A stretch of 64,000 bases of DNA, taken from contig JAWWNJ010000140.1 of NCBI GenBank assembly GCA_037176885.1, positions 186,001 to 250,000 of the forward strand, written 5' to 3'. Shown here piece by piece: positions 20,828-31,907 of the stretch (positions are counted from its first letter, which is position 1; each line of letters begins with the position of its first letter). Under the pieces are notes generated by a model. That model made no database searches. It saw only the letters and a list, made by a program, of their open reading frames with translations, and was not told the DNA's origin. Both the position numbers and the translations under genes were made by a program. The stretch is from Favolaschia claudopus. Taxonomy: Eukaryota; Basidiomycota; Agaricomycetes; Agaricales; Mycenaceae.

Positions 20828-21279
20828 TAGACTCGTTACCAGTCTGCTACGCGTGGCCGACAATTGTGGCAAGCACGTCGGGCGTAGCAGACTGGTACTT
20901 CTCGGGACAAGCCAAAGGGCTGTCGCGGAGTTTGAAAATCTTGAGTGGTGCCGGTCATTCGCCGATTGATGCGAACACATCAAACTACGTGACAGTATGT
21001 GACCCACCCGTTTCTCGACTGTCATTTCCTCTACCTATTGCGTTGAAAATACTGAACTAAATACCCGAATATACAGTAGTGCTGTTTAAGAGTGTAGTGT
21101 AGTACTTTTTTAAGCTTAAATATAGTTTTAGTGGGGGAAAAGGACATGATTGATGGTGCCCACCAAAATTTTCAAACTCCGCGACAGCCCTTTGGCCTGA
21201 CCCGAGAAGTACCAGTCTACTACGCCCGACGTGCTTGCCACAACTGTCGGCCTCGCGTAGTAGACTGGTCACGAGTCTA
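20828..21279. mobile_element. Foldback MITE with ~116-bp inverted repeats (Mutator-like)
   Basis: A 452-bp noncoding element. Its ends are inverted repeats of about 116 bp: left 20,828-20,943 begins TAGACTCGTTACCAGTCTGC and right, read on the minus strand from 21,279, begins TAGACTCGTGACCAGTCTAC. They differ by a handful of bases. A 9-bp direct duplication flanks the element. Long terminal inverted repeats plus a 9-bp duplication fit the Mutator/MULE superfamily. Each arm also contains its own inner inverted repeat (ACCAGTCT.CTACGC ... GCGTAG.AGACTGGT). There is no transposase inside, so it is nonautonomous. Short ORFs in it are artefacts of the repeat. Confidence 0.85.
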
Positions 21280-21288
21280 TATTAGATT
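21280..21288 (+). repeat. 9-bp target duplication of the MITE, right
   Basis: TATTAGATT, identical to 20,819-20,827. Confidence 0.85.
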
Positions 21289-21447
21289 GAGAGTTGGAAA
21301 GTTTCCATGTTCTTGAACTTGAATTTCAGCCGAGGGTGATCTGAGGGAAGATTGTATTGTACTATATGCTGTTTACCTGAGCGGCTGTCCTCTATCATGC
21401 TGCGACGTCATAAAATCAACCCGAACAATAAGTAGCCAAGTCCACGA

Positions 21448-23214
21448 TTATAACATCCCTCCAACAAGACCCACCAATGCCTTCGTGCCCAATCTCACCT
21501 TTCGATCCGCCCCCTTCCAGGGGCTCGAGTGCTTCCGCAAATTGTCAACCTCATCCGCCAACTGTCGCCGCAACGGCTCTGTCCCAGATGATTCCGGCAC
21601 CAGCATCATAAACGACAGTTCCGTGTCAATGTGAGCCGAGCGCGAGTTGAGGTTGGTTGAGCCGAACAAGGTCAGCATGGGTGGCTGGCTGGACGTTTCT
21701 GAGAGCCATATGCCTGAAGAACAGTGAGAAAGAAATACTTAAACTGTGAGGGTGAATTCACCTTTGGCATGATACGTCCAGCCTTCTCTCTCCCATTCGT
21801 TGAGCTGGACGGTAGCTTGACGGCCGGCTCGCTTCACTGCGTTCATGAATCGCTGCTCTAGATATGTGTAGCCCTCGGGGATCCGTCCCGAGATTCCGCG
21901 CGAGCCGTAGAAGCCATTTGCCTGCACAAGCGTTCAAAAAATCTGGCTGAGATATCTGCTGACTTGAAAGACTGACCAGCGGACTTGCTGCCACAATGCG
22001 ACAGTCGACATTGGTGCTTTGGAGAACAAGGTCCTGATACTCCTTGTATAAGCCGAAATACCCGCTCGTGAGGTCAACGAGGGGGCGAGTGGTGTTTGTG
22101 TCGAGATGTTGAAAGAGCATCTTCAATGCGGTCTCTTCGTCGCGGATATTGAATTGACCGGCTTGAATCAGCGGGAATAGAGTGATATTCTCAGCGTAGG
22201 AGTTTTTGGCGGTCAATTCTGAGTATAGTCAAGTAGCTGGCCGCAAATGCAAGGAAATCCACTTACGACGATATCTATTTTGGAGAGAGGAGAGGGCGAG
22301 TTCCGCGGTTTTGTGTATGTGATGGGGATGAATATTCGGCATAGGCCATGAAATATCGTACTCGGAGCGAGAACTAGGCAGTTGCAATTTAAACGAAAAG
22401 CCGGAAACGGTGTCGATGAAATCGAAACAGTATTGGGCCAATTGGGAGTTTCCGGTAAAATGGAGGTAACGGTCCTGTCGATCTGTAAAGTATGACTTGT
22501 TCAAGTTGGCACTAAAATGTGAATGAGCCGACTGTTGCCAGTTTACAGAAGAAAAATTTCACCCGCTGATCATGACCTCGTCATCAACGCCATAGATTTT
22601 AGCATGCCAGGTTCCCCAACCCTCGTTGAATCGCGGTGGGACGAGTTTCGCAAGGATTCCGCGAAGACTAGGACTGCGAAAGAAGGAGACGTGTACGCGG
22701 TCGGGGTACTGAGCTACCAGCGGTGCCAAAAGCTTTACAGTGGAATGTGGGCCTGGCCTTGTTGACCTGTTCAGGTCGAAAAGCATGTGTATTTGAAGGT
22801 GGGGTCGGCGCTTTAAGGCGTCAGCAAATGCTGAGACCTAAGCACACATCAGAATAAGAGAAAAACGAGAAGATAGACGCGCAGACAAGCTCTGTTTCGG
22901 AAGAACCTAGATAAAGCGAAGAGATAAATATCCGCGTCTCGGCGCGATGGACCATGTGCTGGAACCATGTTAACAGGTGAACACGGATAGATAGACGAAC
23001 AGACTAGGAGATGAGAGTAGAATTCCGTCGGTCTTGACATAATTTGAATTTTATCCGGGGGGATGGTGAATTTTGGTTGTTGCAACTTGGAGGCAAAATT
23101 TTGGATCATAGGATGAAAATTGCGCGAAGATGACATCAACCGCAAGCTCTTGACATAGTTCTGGCGTCTGGTGCCTAAAGCGTGCCCATAGAGCCTCAAT
23201 GTCGAAGAGAACAT
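21448..23214 (-). CDS. PGS1: CDP-diacylglycerol--glycerol-3-phosphate 3-phosphatidyltransferase (PGS1/PEL1)
   Basis: Mitochondrial phosphatidylglycerophosphate synthase, the committed step to phosphatidylglycerol and cardiolipin. The start at 23,214 (MFSSTLRLYGHALGTRRQNY) is a basic, hydroxylated presequence. Two phospholipase-D-type HKD motifs are visible: WHAKIYGVDDEVMISGANLN with KSYFTDRQDRY, and YHAKG followed after an intron by LFGSTNLNSRSAHIDTE. Other family blocks are IFISSLYLGSSETEL, YFGLYKEYQDLVLQS and GRIPEGYTYLEQRF. Six to seven short introns; the stop is at 21,448. Both active-site motifs are intact. It is convergent with FAD monooxygenase A, with the MITE in the gap. Confidence 0.9.
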
Positions 23215-24190
23215 GCCGAATCTCGACGGTTCCGTGCAAAGAAGCCCCCAGAGGTGTCCAGTCTCTGGCCCGGGATGATCTGCACGGAGTAAATCTCACG
23301 ACCCAAAGCATTGATCGTCAGTTGCGATCAACATCGCTCGCCAAAGACCGCTTTTTCTGCTGATTTCCAGCACCTTTTGAGCCAATTTGAAGCTCGGAGA
23401 CCATTGAAATGGTGCCTTGTTTTTTCTGCACTGACGGTAGCTCTCACTTTAACCCAAAATCTAACGCCGTAAATATTCTATCTTTTGGCCTAGGGCGCAC
23501 AACAAGCAGGTAAGCAGAGCTTTAAAACAGCTGAATTACCGCTAAAAACTTGCCCAAGCATCTTGATTTATACTCCACACACAAATGAAGCATTGTGTTC
23601 AACATTCTCTTGCGAAATACGGTTGAAGCGGTAAGAGATCAAACGATCATTGATTTCATTTAGCTAGGCCAGTGCTAGGCCATCAACCGATCAGTCACCA
23701 ACTGGATGCTTCCTGCCACGATTGTGTATCTTCGAATTCGCGATAAGATCCCCCCAAAATCGAGTTGCTTTTTTTGTCTCTTCGTTTCGCGTCTCTTTGT
23801 GGTTTCAGGGAAGAGTCCCAATTCCAATTTAGAGCAACGAGCGGAATCCCGTCGGCGCTCACCAGCCCAGGCCACGCATTTCATACGTGGAAAGCATTTC
23901 TGACTCTGCCGTTCATCTCAGTGTATGCAGCCGCAAACATATCTCAGTGGTCGGTCCGCGAACAGCACCCACGACGATGGGCGCCTACCCAACGGTCACT
24001 TTAAAAAGGTTAACATCACTTCACGTGTCGCAATCACCGTCCAGAAGCCGAAGTGCCTGAGGTGAACAATTCGGGATTGGGATAATCACAAGTCCTAAAT
24101 GGTGTAACTCTTTCTCTCTGACTTCGTGGGAAGCCGAGCACACCCTCTCGACACGCACCCTCGACCTGTTTTCATCTGGTTTTTGCGACT
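23215..24190 (+). other. Gene-free stretch upstream of PGS1
   Basis: About 976 bases. It holds the PGS1 promoter and leader. I see no ORF with family features, no RNA gene and no clear repeat. Confidence 0.5.
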
Positions 24191-24678
24191 ATGGCTGAGG
24201 ACAACCACCCAGAGGACCAACTAGACGATTTCATTCACTCATACTCTTATTCCGACTACGACGATCACGTTCACCCGTAAGTGTCGCCTTCACCCTGCGC
24301 TTCACTATTAAGACACTTCCTCGAGGAATTACTCCGGCGAGGAGGAGGACGCCACTTACTCTGACTCTAGTTCAGAGCCTCCCGAAGCTCGGTGAGTCCT
24401 CACTGTGAATGGCTTAGCGCCGCTGAATTTCAGGTAGAGGTGCTGAAGCGGAAGACATGGCCATCTACGACCTATATGACAATAGTTCTTTCTCGTCCCC
24501 ACAGCCGCCAGCAAGTCCGGCGCTCGAGAACGCAAGACTTGAATTAGAGTCCATGCTCGAACAGTTGGCAGAGGATTCCAAAAATCGACGCCCCCCGCTG
24601 CCTAGTCGCAAAGCATCGCGTCAAATTGACTCCAGTGAGCTGCTCCCAACCACGATCATCGAACGTTTGATAGAATGA
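24191..24678 (+). CDS. Hypothetical acidic protein, possibly decaying
   Basis: Not a family I recognise. ATG at 24,191 opens MAEDNHPEDQLDDFIHSYSY; splicing two short introns (about 24,276-24,325 and 24,392-24,437) keeps the frame through NYSGEEEDATYSDSSSEPPE, GAEAEDMAIYDLYDNSSF and LESMLEQLAEDSKNRRPP to TGA at 24,676. The product would be about 130 residues, very acidic and Ser-rich, with a short helical stretch. The same frame continues after the stop with DLELVVEDSSESETDASEDE and reaches a second stop near 24,780, so either the gene is truncated by point mutations or the tail is coincidental. No neighbour suggests a role. Confidence 0.4.
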
Positions 24679-26146
24679 AACAATAAAGACAACCGTGACC
24701 TAGAACTGGTGGTTGAGGACTCTTCAGAGAGCGAAACAGATGCAAGCGAAGACGAGAGTAACGAGCGTCGAGGCTTCTGATATGACACAGTATCTCGACA
24801 AACCTTTCGCACTATGCAGGTCACGGAGAGCAATTTAATGAACATCGTCTCACTGTTACAGTCCAGCGATATGAGCGCAGTGCTCTGGACGTTATCAACG
24901 CCCAATGATAATCGATAGCTCTCTCTTCGCGGCCCAGCGGCATGTGGGTGTCATGCGGAAAAGTGTCAATTGCGCCCACGCTCGTCGCGCCGCGGCCCTA
25001 TTGGATCCCCACACTCTAAATCATTCGCGGACATTTAAGCCTGGAAAGCTTCTTCTGAGATCTGTGTGCCATCTGACCGACAAATTAATTCTGTAGATCC
25101 GATCTCGGGTTTGGTGCCGCTGCTTGTTGTACACACACTCGCCGCCCCCACGCAGATCGCCATGTTAGATTCTAACAATTTAGCAAGAATGATGACTCCA
25201 CTCTGTTTATCTCTTCATTTTCTTTCGAAGTTCGTAAAGTTCATTCCCCCCACGGATTTTTAATTGCATAACATTCTGGTGGACAAGCGACGTAGTCTTG
25301 TGGTGTGTACCTTAGCAGAACCACTGGCATGCAACCGCCGACGCTTGACTCTACTGAATAAAAATCAAGAAGGGCCGGCGCGTTCCCGTTCTCTCATCTT
25401 GAGACGCTCTGCTGTCGAGGTGATTTATGCATGCCTGGAAGGCTTTCGCCGTACAGGTGGGGCACGTATGGCGACGACAAGCAGCTAGTTGCGTAGCACA
25501 TAGCACGGCACATGAATTATGCGGCGTTTCGTGCTCGCTATCAGCCCATTTCAGGCGAATCCGCCTCCGTGTACCCGCCAGGTTTCCCCATTCCCCTGGC
25601 TTTAAACGAGGTAGGGTTCGGGCGAACAGGTAAAGGGAAGCATTGGCTAACTAGTCGCCTTTATTCGGGGACTGTAGGCGTCCTGGATACCTGGTACTTG
25701 TTGCTCCGATTAAGCATGAGGTCTTATGCGTCGGCCTTCACTCCAAACCTCTATTATCGTTCTGGTCATCAGCAGTGTTGCGTCAGAGTATTCAGCTTGA
25801 CGGGACTGCTGGTTCGATGCCTTTGCTAGAGTACCAGGGGCGTCGTACTGGTCGGGACGCCTCCAGGGCAAGATTCGGCCCGCACAGATGCACTGTCAAT
25901 ACTCTTCATGTGGATTTAATTTTAGTATATGGAGTCTCTCCCCATTTGCTTAGCCCGTGTTTCGTCAAGATAGTGCTTCTGCGAGGACCTCGGTCGAGGG
26001 ATGAAGAGCAGCTATGTTGTCCACATATGACGACAAATGCCAAAGAATTTCAAGGAACCTGCCGACATGAAGATGAAATTAAGTTGCGAGATATTTGACC
26101 GAAATGAAGCTGAGATGAAGCAAAGAACGTCGTTTAATGAAAGGAT
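24679..26146 (+). other. Gene-poor stretch
   Basis: About 1.47 kb with several short overlapping ORFs in different frames, none with recognisable domains or consistent splice signals. It may hold eroded coding sequence following the acidic ORF. No terminal repeats found. Confidence 0.4.
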
Positions 26147-27125
26147 CTACACCATCTGACTCCGCCCCTCCAACTGACGCTTCTCCGCAGCACGCTTGGC
26201 TTCGCTCAACGGCTTCCTCCACTTTGTCGGGGGCGCCTCCCATACACCAAATTCCTTCCTCATCTCATCGATATTCTGATCCCATCGCTGCTCCCAGTAC
26301 ACGGTGATCATGCTCTGGGATGTCCCGCCGCACCTCAGAGCCCAAGGAACGAACTCGGAGAGCAAGGTTTGGAGTTGCGGGCCTTTGAGCTGCAGGGGTC
26401 CGAAGACGGCGGAGAGGCCAGCCATGGGGAGACCGAGGTTGGCGAATTCAAAGTATTTGAGGGCGAGCTCAGCGGTTACGCTGACCGGTAGGTTGGTGAG
26501 AACGTGGTAGAAGTCGTGACATTCGCGGTAGCGCTGCATCACGAAGGCGAGTTCGGGGTCGTCGATGTAGTGGACCTGGGGCGATGGTGAGCTAGGAGAA
26601 TTGATTTTGCATTTAAAATAGCCTACGGGCTCGCGAGTGTCGGGGGTAACGCCGCATCGCTCTAACCAAGTCACATAAGCATTCCCAAAAGATCCCTCTG
26701 GGTACTGAGCGAGTTGGTTCATGTCGACGGTGGTGGAGTTGATGCGTGGTCGGTCTTTGAGGATCTGTCTGCCTTCTTGACTCTCCAGCATGCGATCACG
26801 CAGGCGCGGCAGGGAAGAGCCAGCCGTGGTTTCCCCAAGGGCAGCGACCATGTCTTTCGAGTGCATGATATATAATTCGAAATTGCGTGATTTCCCAGTA
26901 CTTACCGTGGCGTCGAGGATCAGCAAGAGACATTAGAGCAGACCCAACAGCAAGGAAGCCATTTTCGAACCAGTTTAGCGGAATATGCCCAGGGTACGCA
27001 GGTTCCTTGGTGTTGATTGCACGAGTAGCCGTAGTGATGACATTTTTGGACAACAAGCCCGAACTGTAACGCAAGTTATTTAGCGCAGTCTGAGTCGCGA
27101 GGCGACTGCGGAGGATTCCCGCCAT
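26147..27125 (-). CDS. COQ4: Ubiquinone biosynthesis protein Coq4
   Basis: Matrix-side mitochondrial protein of the CoQ biosynthetic complex. I start it at ATG 27,125 ([17 protein letters not shown]), a basic presequence; an upstream non-ATG extension is less likely. One intron near 26,860-26,910 and another near 26,575-26,630 join ADPRRH to [12 protein letters not shown] and the second half. Family landmarks are [44 protein letters not shown]-like [15 protein letters not shown], the metal-site motif [18 protein letters not shown] with the following E, and [19 protein letters not shown]. It ends at 26,147. The length and all motifs are normal. The promoter holds a perfect GGTCAC-N5-GTGACC palindrome. 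Confidence 0.95.
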
Positions 27126-27528
27126 ATACACCCGCTTGGTAGTACGTTGTGAGCCGATTCCCAAGTCCCAAGCGCCGCAGGGTTCTTGGTCGGGGTTGAC
27201 AAGTAGATAAGGTCACACAACGTGACCGACGCGCTTTGCATCGTACCACCATCATCCAAATCCCTTGAGCCCTTCCGACTGTGTCTCCTCAAGCTCAAGC
27301 ACCCTGCAGGCTCGCCGGTAGTCGAGATATGGTGGCAAGAGTATTGTACAATGCCTGAACCGGACAATGGTAGCCAAATGGCCAAAGTGGCCAGTTGTGA
27401 CTTTTCGGGAATTTGGCTTGGACCTCCCTTCAAAGCGCGTCCAGTATAAATAATGGCACACGAACTACAAGGGTCCTCAGAACTCTTCCTCTACTACTAT
27501 CATCGTCTCACCACCCCTCACGAGCCTC
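27126..27528 (+). promoter_or_regulatory. Divergent promoter COQ4 / C2H2 protein
   Basis: A 403-nt region. An inverted pair GGTCAC-N5-GTGACC lies at 27,211-27,227, 86 nt from the COQ4 start. A TATA box (TATAAATA) at 27,445-27,452 is 77 nt before the C2H2 start. Confidence 0.55.
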
Positions 27529-28513
27529 ATGACTTTCCACGATCTCGTTGCCTATACCCTCGCTGGTATGTCGAATGAATTCCCGACACACCTCAAGCGC
27601 GACGGTGTCTACTTCCCCAGCACCGAGAACTTTCTGGCAGAGGAGCTCTTTGAGCTCGTGGAACCCCTCTCATGTCCCTCGGAGGGCACCTTGGACGACG
27701 ATCTCAGTACTTGGGAGTTCACTGCCCCGGTGGCAGCCTTAACTTTTTCTTCATTGGACTCGGAGGCGAGCACCTGCAACTCGCCGTCTCCCACTCCTGC
27801 GCAGGATGTTGCGTACCGCTATCGCGCGGGTCTCAAGGTGGACATCGGAGAGTGTTCTTCGTCCTCGGAGAATTCGTCCTCCAATGAGTCGCATGCCACC
27901 TCGTTTTTCGACGATTCGGACGACGACTCATCATTCACCTCGAGCCTGGAAGATTCCCCAAGCTCTCCAAGCTCTCTGATGACAGCCTTCTCCATTCCGA
28001 TCCCTCTCAACCACGAGATTCGACCACGGTTCCGTGAATCTCGTGCTCATGCTCTTTTGGACATCGTGCGTTATTATTCCCTCGTCGCCAACAGATCCTG
28101 ATCTGTTTTTTCTCCTACAGCGCGAAGAAGCCCTTGAAGTTCTGAGGATGGACAAGCTCACGGAGCATGATCCCGTCGTATGCCACCGCCCTGACTGTCG
28201 CGACACTCTCGCGAACATGAAGGCCCTGATGTATCACCTTCACATCCACAACATGTATGACCGGTGCGCTCATGACCTCAACTCTGTTCCACCCCTTTCG
28301 CTCATCGTCCTTGCCACAGGTGCTCCGAATGTGAGCTGTGCGGCAAGGGCTTCGAGTCGCGTCGCTACCTTGCGATGCATCACTGCCCGAAGCTCCCTAC
28401 TTCATGTCCTTCGAGTCCCATCCGAGGTATGTTCTGCTCTCCCTGCCCTTTCCACCACTGACCTTCCCCACAGACACGCTCATGCGCGTCATTACCAAAA
28501 TCACTTCGCGTGA
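27529..28513 (+). CDS. C2H2-type zinc-finger protein
   Basis: Probable nuclear DNA- or RNA-binding protein. The ATG at 27,529 (MTFHDLVAYTLAGMSNEF) follows a TATA box. The first 170 residues are acidic and Ser-rich (CSSSSENSSSNESHATSFFD), a likely activation or disordered region. After an intron comes VVCHRPDCRDTLANMKALMY with HLHIH, a degenerate C2H2 finger. A second intron joins to CSECELCGKGFESRRYLAMH, a second finger with CX2C...H-H-C. The final intron leads to a short histidine-rich end (RRHAHARHYQNHFA), with TGA at 28,511-28,513. Finger spacing is atypical, so zinc binding is likely but the exact ligands are uncertain. The family is not more precisely identified. Confidence 0.65.
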
Positions 28514-29369
28514 ACACTGAATAAACGCGACCAAAAATACCCTGTATCCAAAATATTCCCGCAAACTGTATCAATAGCACTATCATAGCACCGGCTCGTA
28601 ATGTATCCCTCATTAGACACATCTTCCATCTCAATCTCATGAATCTCCATTCTCACAAAATCACATCGGAAGCGTTCCTAATTTGGCAGTTTCACCTTTC
28701 TTCCCTCCATCATGGGAGAACAAATGGGAAATAGAAAGTCTGGCATCAAATGTCCGGGATCAGGTCTGGCCGCACGTCGGCCAGACATTGATCGGAACAT
28801 TCCGAGGTATGCCGAAAGGCCGAATTACTTTGTTTCCTGCGTTTTCCGCTCTCCCTTTGGGCGTTTGAGGGCATCTATATGCTCCACGCGCCTGCTATAC
28901 ATTTTTGATCAGCAGAATCCGTGGAAAAATCAAGTACAACGTTCCGAATCGAGGATTTATCCCATTTGCCCACCTCGCCCAGTCCACAATTGGTTAAAAT
29001 ATTGCGGCAATACGATAGAAGTAGCAACTGCTTTATTTTCAGATGTGTGGGTGCACACACACAATGTTTTCAGAGAACAAGACAACAGAAAAATGCAGTA
29101 CAGTTCATTTTTTGGGATATTTTGAGGGATACTAGCACGAGCATCATGATAAAACAATTAATAGCGTATTTATTTTGTAGATCACGCGCAGCGGCAGCCC
29201 TATGTCGCGTCGAAACATGCCAGAAGGACTCGCATTGTCGACGCGTCGTGTTTGTTTACATGTGTTGTCTGGCAGCTACCAATCACGTCACGTAGGTGTG
29301 CCAATCGCCGCCGCCGGACGTGATGCCAGACATTTTGGCGGACTTTCCAAATCCCATTCTTTCTGCATC
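28514..29369 (+). other. Intergenic with a strong palindrome
   Basis: An 856-base stretch. It holds an imperfect 53-bp inverted repeat at 28,749-28,801. The rest has only short unconvincing ORFs, and the right end is the promoter of the dehydratase gene. Confidence 0.5.
28749..28801. repeat. Imperfect palindrome / hairpin
   Basis: Core stem GTCTGGCCG (28,764-28,772) and CGGCCAGAC (28,778-28,786) around the loop CACGT. The pairing extends through GATCA/TGATC to AATGTCC/GGAACATT with small bulges. Confidence 0.7.
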
Positions 29370-30707
29370 ATGGACGTTTTCCACACCCTCCTCGAAGACC
29401 AGTCTACGACGCGTACAATCAAAGTCGTCGACATGCACACATCGGGGGAGGTGGGCTATAGCTATTCTCGCCGTCTTCACCGCCGATCTATTCCATCAGC
29501 CCACGCGAATCGTCGTGAAAGGCTACCCGAAACTCGAAGGCGAAACTCTTCTTGAGATGCGGCGCTGTGCTCGAGAAAAGCACGACGATATAAGACAACG
29601 GTTCATGCCCGCTATTTGACCTGAAAAAGGCGTACACCCAACGCTTGACTCTTCAGGTTGATGTTCGAGCCCCGAGGTCACTCTGAGATGTATGGCGCGA
29701 TTCTGGTGAAGGAAACCGAATTGACAAGACGAGGGGAAGCTGACATCGGTGTTCTCTTCTGTCATAATGGTAATGCTAATTTCTCCCGTCCTTTTCTTCG
29801 ATCCCTTAGCGCAACTCAAACTCGAATCGCAGGACCTGACGGATATTCTACCATGTGCGGCCACGCAACAATCGCACTTGGCCGCTTCCTAGTCGACACG
29901 CATGATCTCGAAGTGTTTCCAAATCGGAATAAGCTAGCACACGACAATGCCACGGGAGTGACTACGATTCGCCTCCACGCACCATGTGGGGTCGTCCATG
30001 TCAGTGTATACACCCAGGGCAATTTGGGCCGCACCTCAGATCCTACACGGCCGGTCCACTTCCTCGGCGTCCCGAGCTTTGTCACCGCACGCGATATCGA
30101 GGTCGACATCCCTCCCTCCCAGCAGTGGAAGCGCCTCCGCGACCAACAGCGCAGTCGCGTCAAAGTAGACGCCATCGCCTACGGCGGTGCTTTCTACGCG
30201 CTTGTCTCAGCGACAGAACTCGGCTTCAAGGATGGCCTACGTCGGGGAGACTCTAACCAAACGCTCGCGGAATTCGACGAGGCCACGGCGACGTTGAAGA
30301 GGATTCTGTCTGAAAGAAAGGGGCTTTATGCCCATCCCCGCGAACCCGACCTTGCATTTCTCTACAGCGTTATGGTGGTGGAGAAAACTGACAAAGGAGA
30401 GACTGGGCTTTGCTTCTTTGCAGATCAGCAGATTGACCGTTCGCCGACTGGGTCGTGCGTCATGGCCCGTGTAGCGTTCGCCGTTGATCAAGGGCGGCTG
30501 CAGGTTGACGGTGAAGGGTGTGAATACGAGTCGATTGTCAGTGTCGTGAATGAGGGGAATGGGTTCCATGGCACAGCGGTGGAGCAAACGTCGGAGGGTG
30601 TCATTGTCAAAGTCCAAGGTAGGGCATTCTATACCGGCGCCTCGAGCTTTGTCATCGAGGAGCATGATACGATGCCAAACGGATTCGTTGTTGAATTACC
30701 CAGTTGA
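29370..30707 (+). CDS. trans-3-hydroxy-L-proline dehydratase (proline racemase family)
   Basis: Cytosolic enzyme predicted to dehydrate trans-3-hydroxy-L-proline, a collagen or antibiotic breakdown product, to pyrroline-2-carboxylate. The ATG at 29,370 gives MDVFHTLLEDQSTTRTIKVV; three short introns join VDMHTSGE to PTRIVVKGYPKLEGETL, then MFEPRGHSEMYGAILV, then the long last exon. The first catalytic residue is in YSTMCGHATIALGRF. The second catalytic position reads DRSPTGSC: threonine replaces the second cysteine of true racemases (DRSPCG), which marks dehydratases such as human L3HYPDH. The remaining core (VDAIAYGGAFYALV, GNGFHGTA) is normal, ending at 30,707. The family is certain; dehydratase specificity is a residue-based inference. 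Confidence 0.9.
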
Positions 30708-30820
30708 GTGCTCCTTATTATACATCGAGTGGACGATATACATACTGATGCCCAGTACTATGAATGTATTGATATGAAATCGAAAAAGCTTGCACGTCCA
30801 ACGCGGGGTGAACCAGTAAA

Positions 30821-31907
30821 TTAAGGTCCAGCAGGCGGCTTGCTCATGGCCTCGTCCCGGCATTCCTTCCCACAGAAATAATCCGTACCGCTCTGCGGTA
30901 GAATCAAGCACATAATGCACCCCGAGACGAGTCCGGACGTGACGGCCTCTCTGTCGATAGGCGGATCAGTCATAGGAAGAGCAGGTACAAAGTATGGGAC
31001 ACATACTCTCGATGCTTCATCGAGCAATAGTCGCTCGAATTGCCAGATGCGTCGACATACGCCGGCTGCCCGCAACCGGGGATGAGACAGTCTAGAGGTT
31101 GTCCCGGAGCAGCGTTGGTGTTAGGAGCGGCTGCTGCAGGCCCCGTTGTTGCCTGTTTCGTTGAATTGAGGAATGGGTTGTTACGCGGCTGCTTGGGTTG
31201 CGGCGCTGCAGCCGGGGCTGGCGCCGCGGCGGGTGCGGGAGCGGGAGCGACGGCATACTGAGGGGCAGCGGCAGGCGAAGGTACGCCTACTGCCGCCAGA
31301 AAGCTTTGCACTTGCGGTAGATGTTGCGCCACGGCGGGGATGTGCTGAGCGACCGTTGGGATGTGCTGCGCCACTAGCTCTGCGATACGGAGATTAGAAA
31401 CCTGAGATGGACGGTATGTACGTCAGGAGAAGGCATACTAGCTATGTGAAGAGGGTCGAGTAACGGATTCGTGGCGGGCTGAGGGACTGGTGCGGGGAGC
31501 CCATTTCCACCAGGTGCTCTGGCTGTTGGTCTCGTCTGCGCTCCTGCCCCATTATTCTTCGCTGGACGAGTGCCTGCTGCGCCAGCTGCTGCCGCACAGG
31601 CCTTGCCACAAAAGTCGAAGTTCTGAAACTTCGGTTTCTTCTGACAATACTAGACGTGCTCTGAGCGTGCGATGTTGCCTGACCAGCAAAAGTACGAACG
31701 TTACAAAGAGTCGCGGTTTGCGCCGCGCACGTCTTGGAACAGTAGGAGTGGGTTCCGTGCTTAGGTTTCTGGTGGCAGTACTACAAGCTCACGCTGATTA
31801 GTCGATCTCCAATATCGAGGCGTGCGACTGAATCTTACGTCGCATAACAGAGGGGCGGCAACAGCAGCTGCGGGGACTGGAACGGGGACAGGAACAACGG
31901 CAGCCAT
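30821..31907 (-). CDS. Protein with four Cys-rich zinc motifs and a Pro/Ala linker
   Basis: Function not known. From ATG 31,907 (MAAVVPVPVPVPAAAVAAPL), joined over short introns, I read LCDYCHQKPKHGTHSYCSKT-C, then LCNYCQKKPKFQNFDFCGKA-C, then a Pro/Ala-rich linker with QHIPTVAQHIPAVAQHLPQV, then CLIPGCGQPAYVDASG...YC, and finally CIMCLILPQSGTDYFCGKEC. Each unit has the pattern CxxC - x(11-14) - (Y/F)Cxx(K)xC and should bind one zinc. Stop at 30,821. Similar KPK...FCxxxC repeats occur in Agaricomycete proteins of unknown role. It sits in tandem with, and just downstream of, the NADAR gene on the same strand (195 nt apart). A role linked to it is speculation. Confidence 0.65.
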
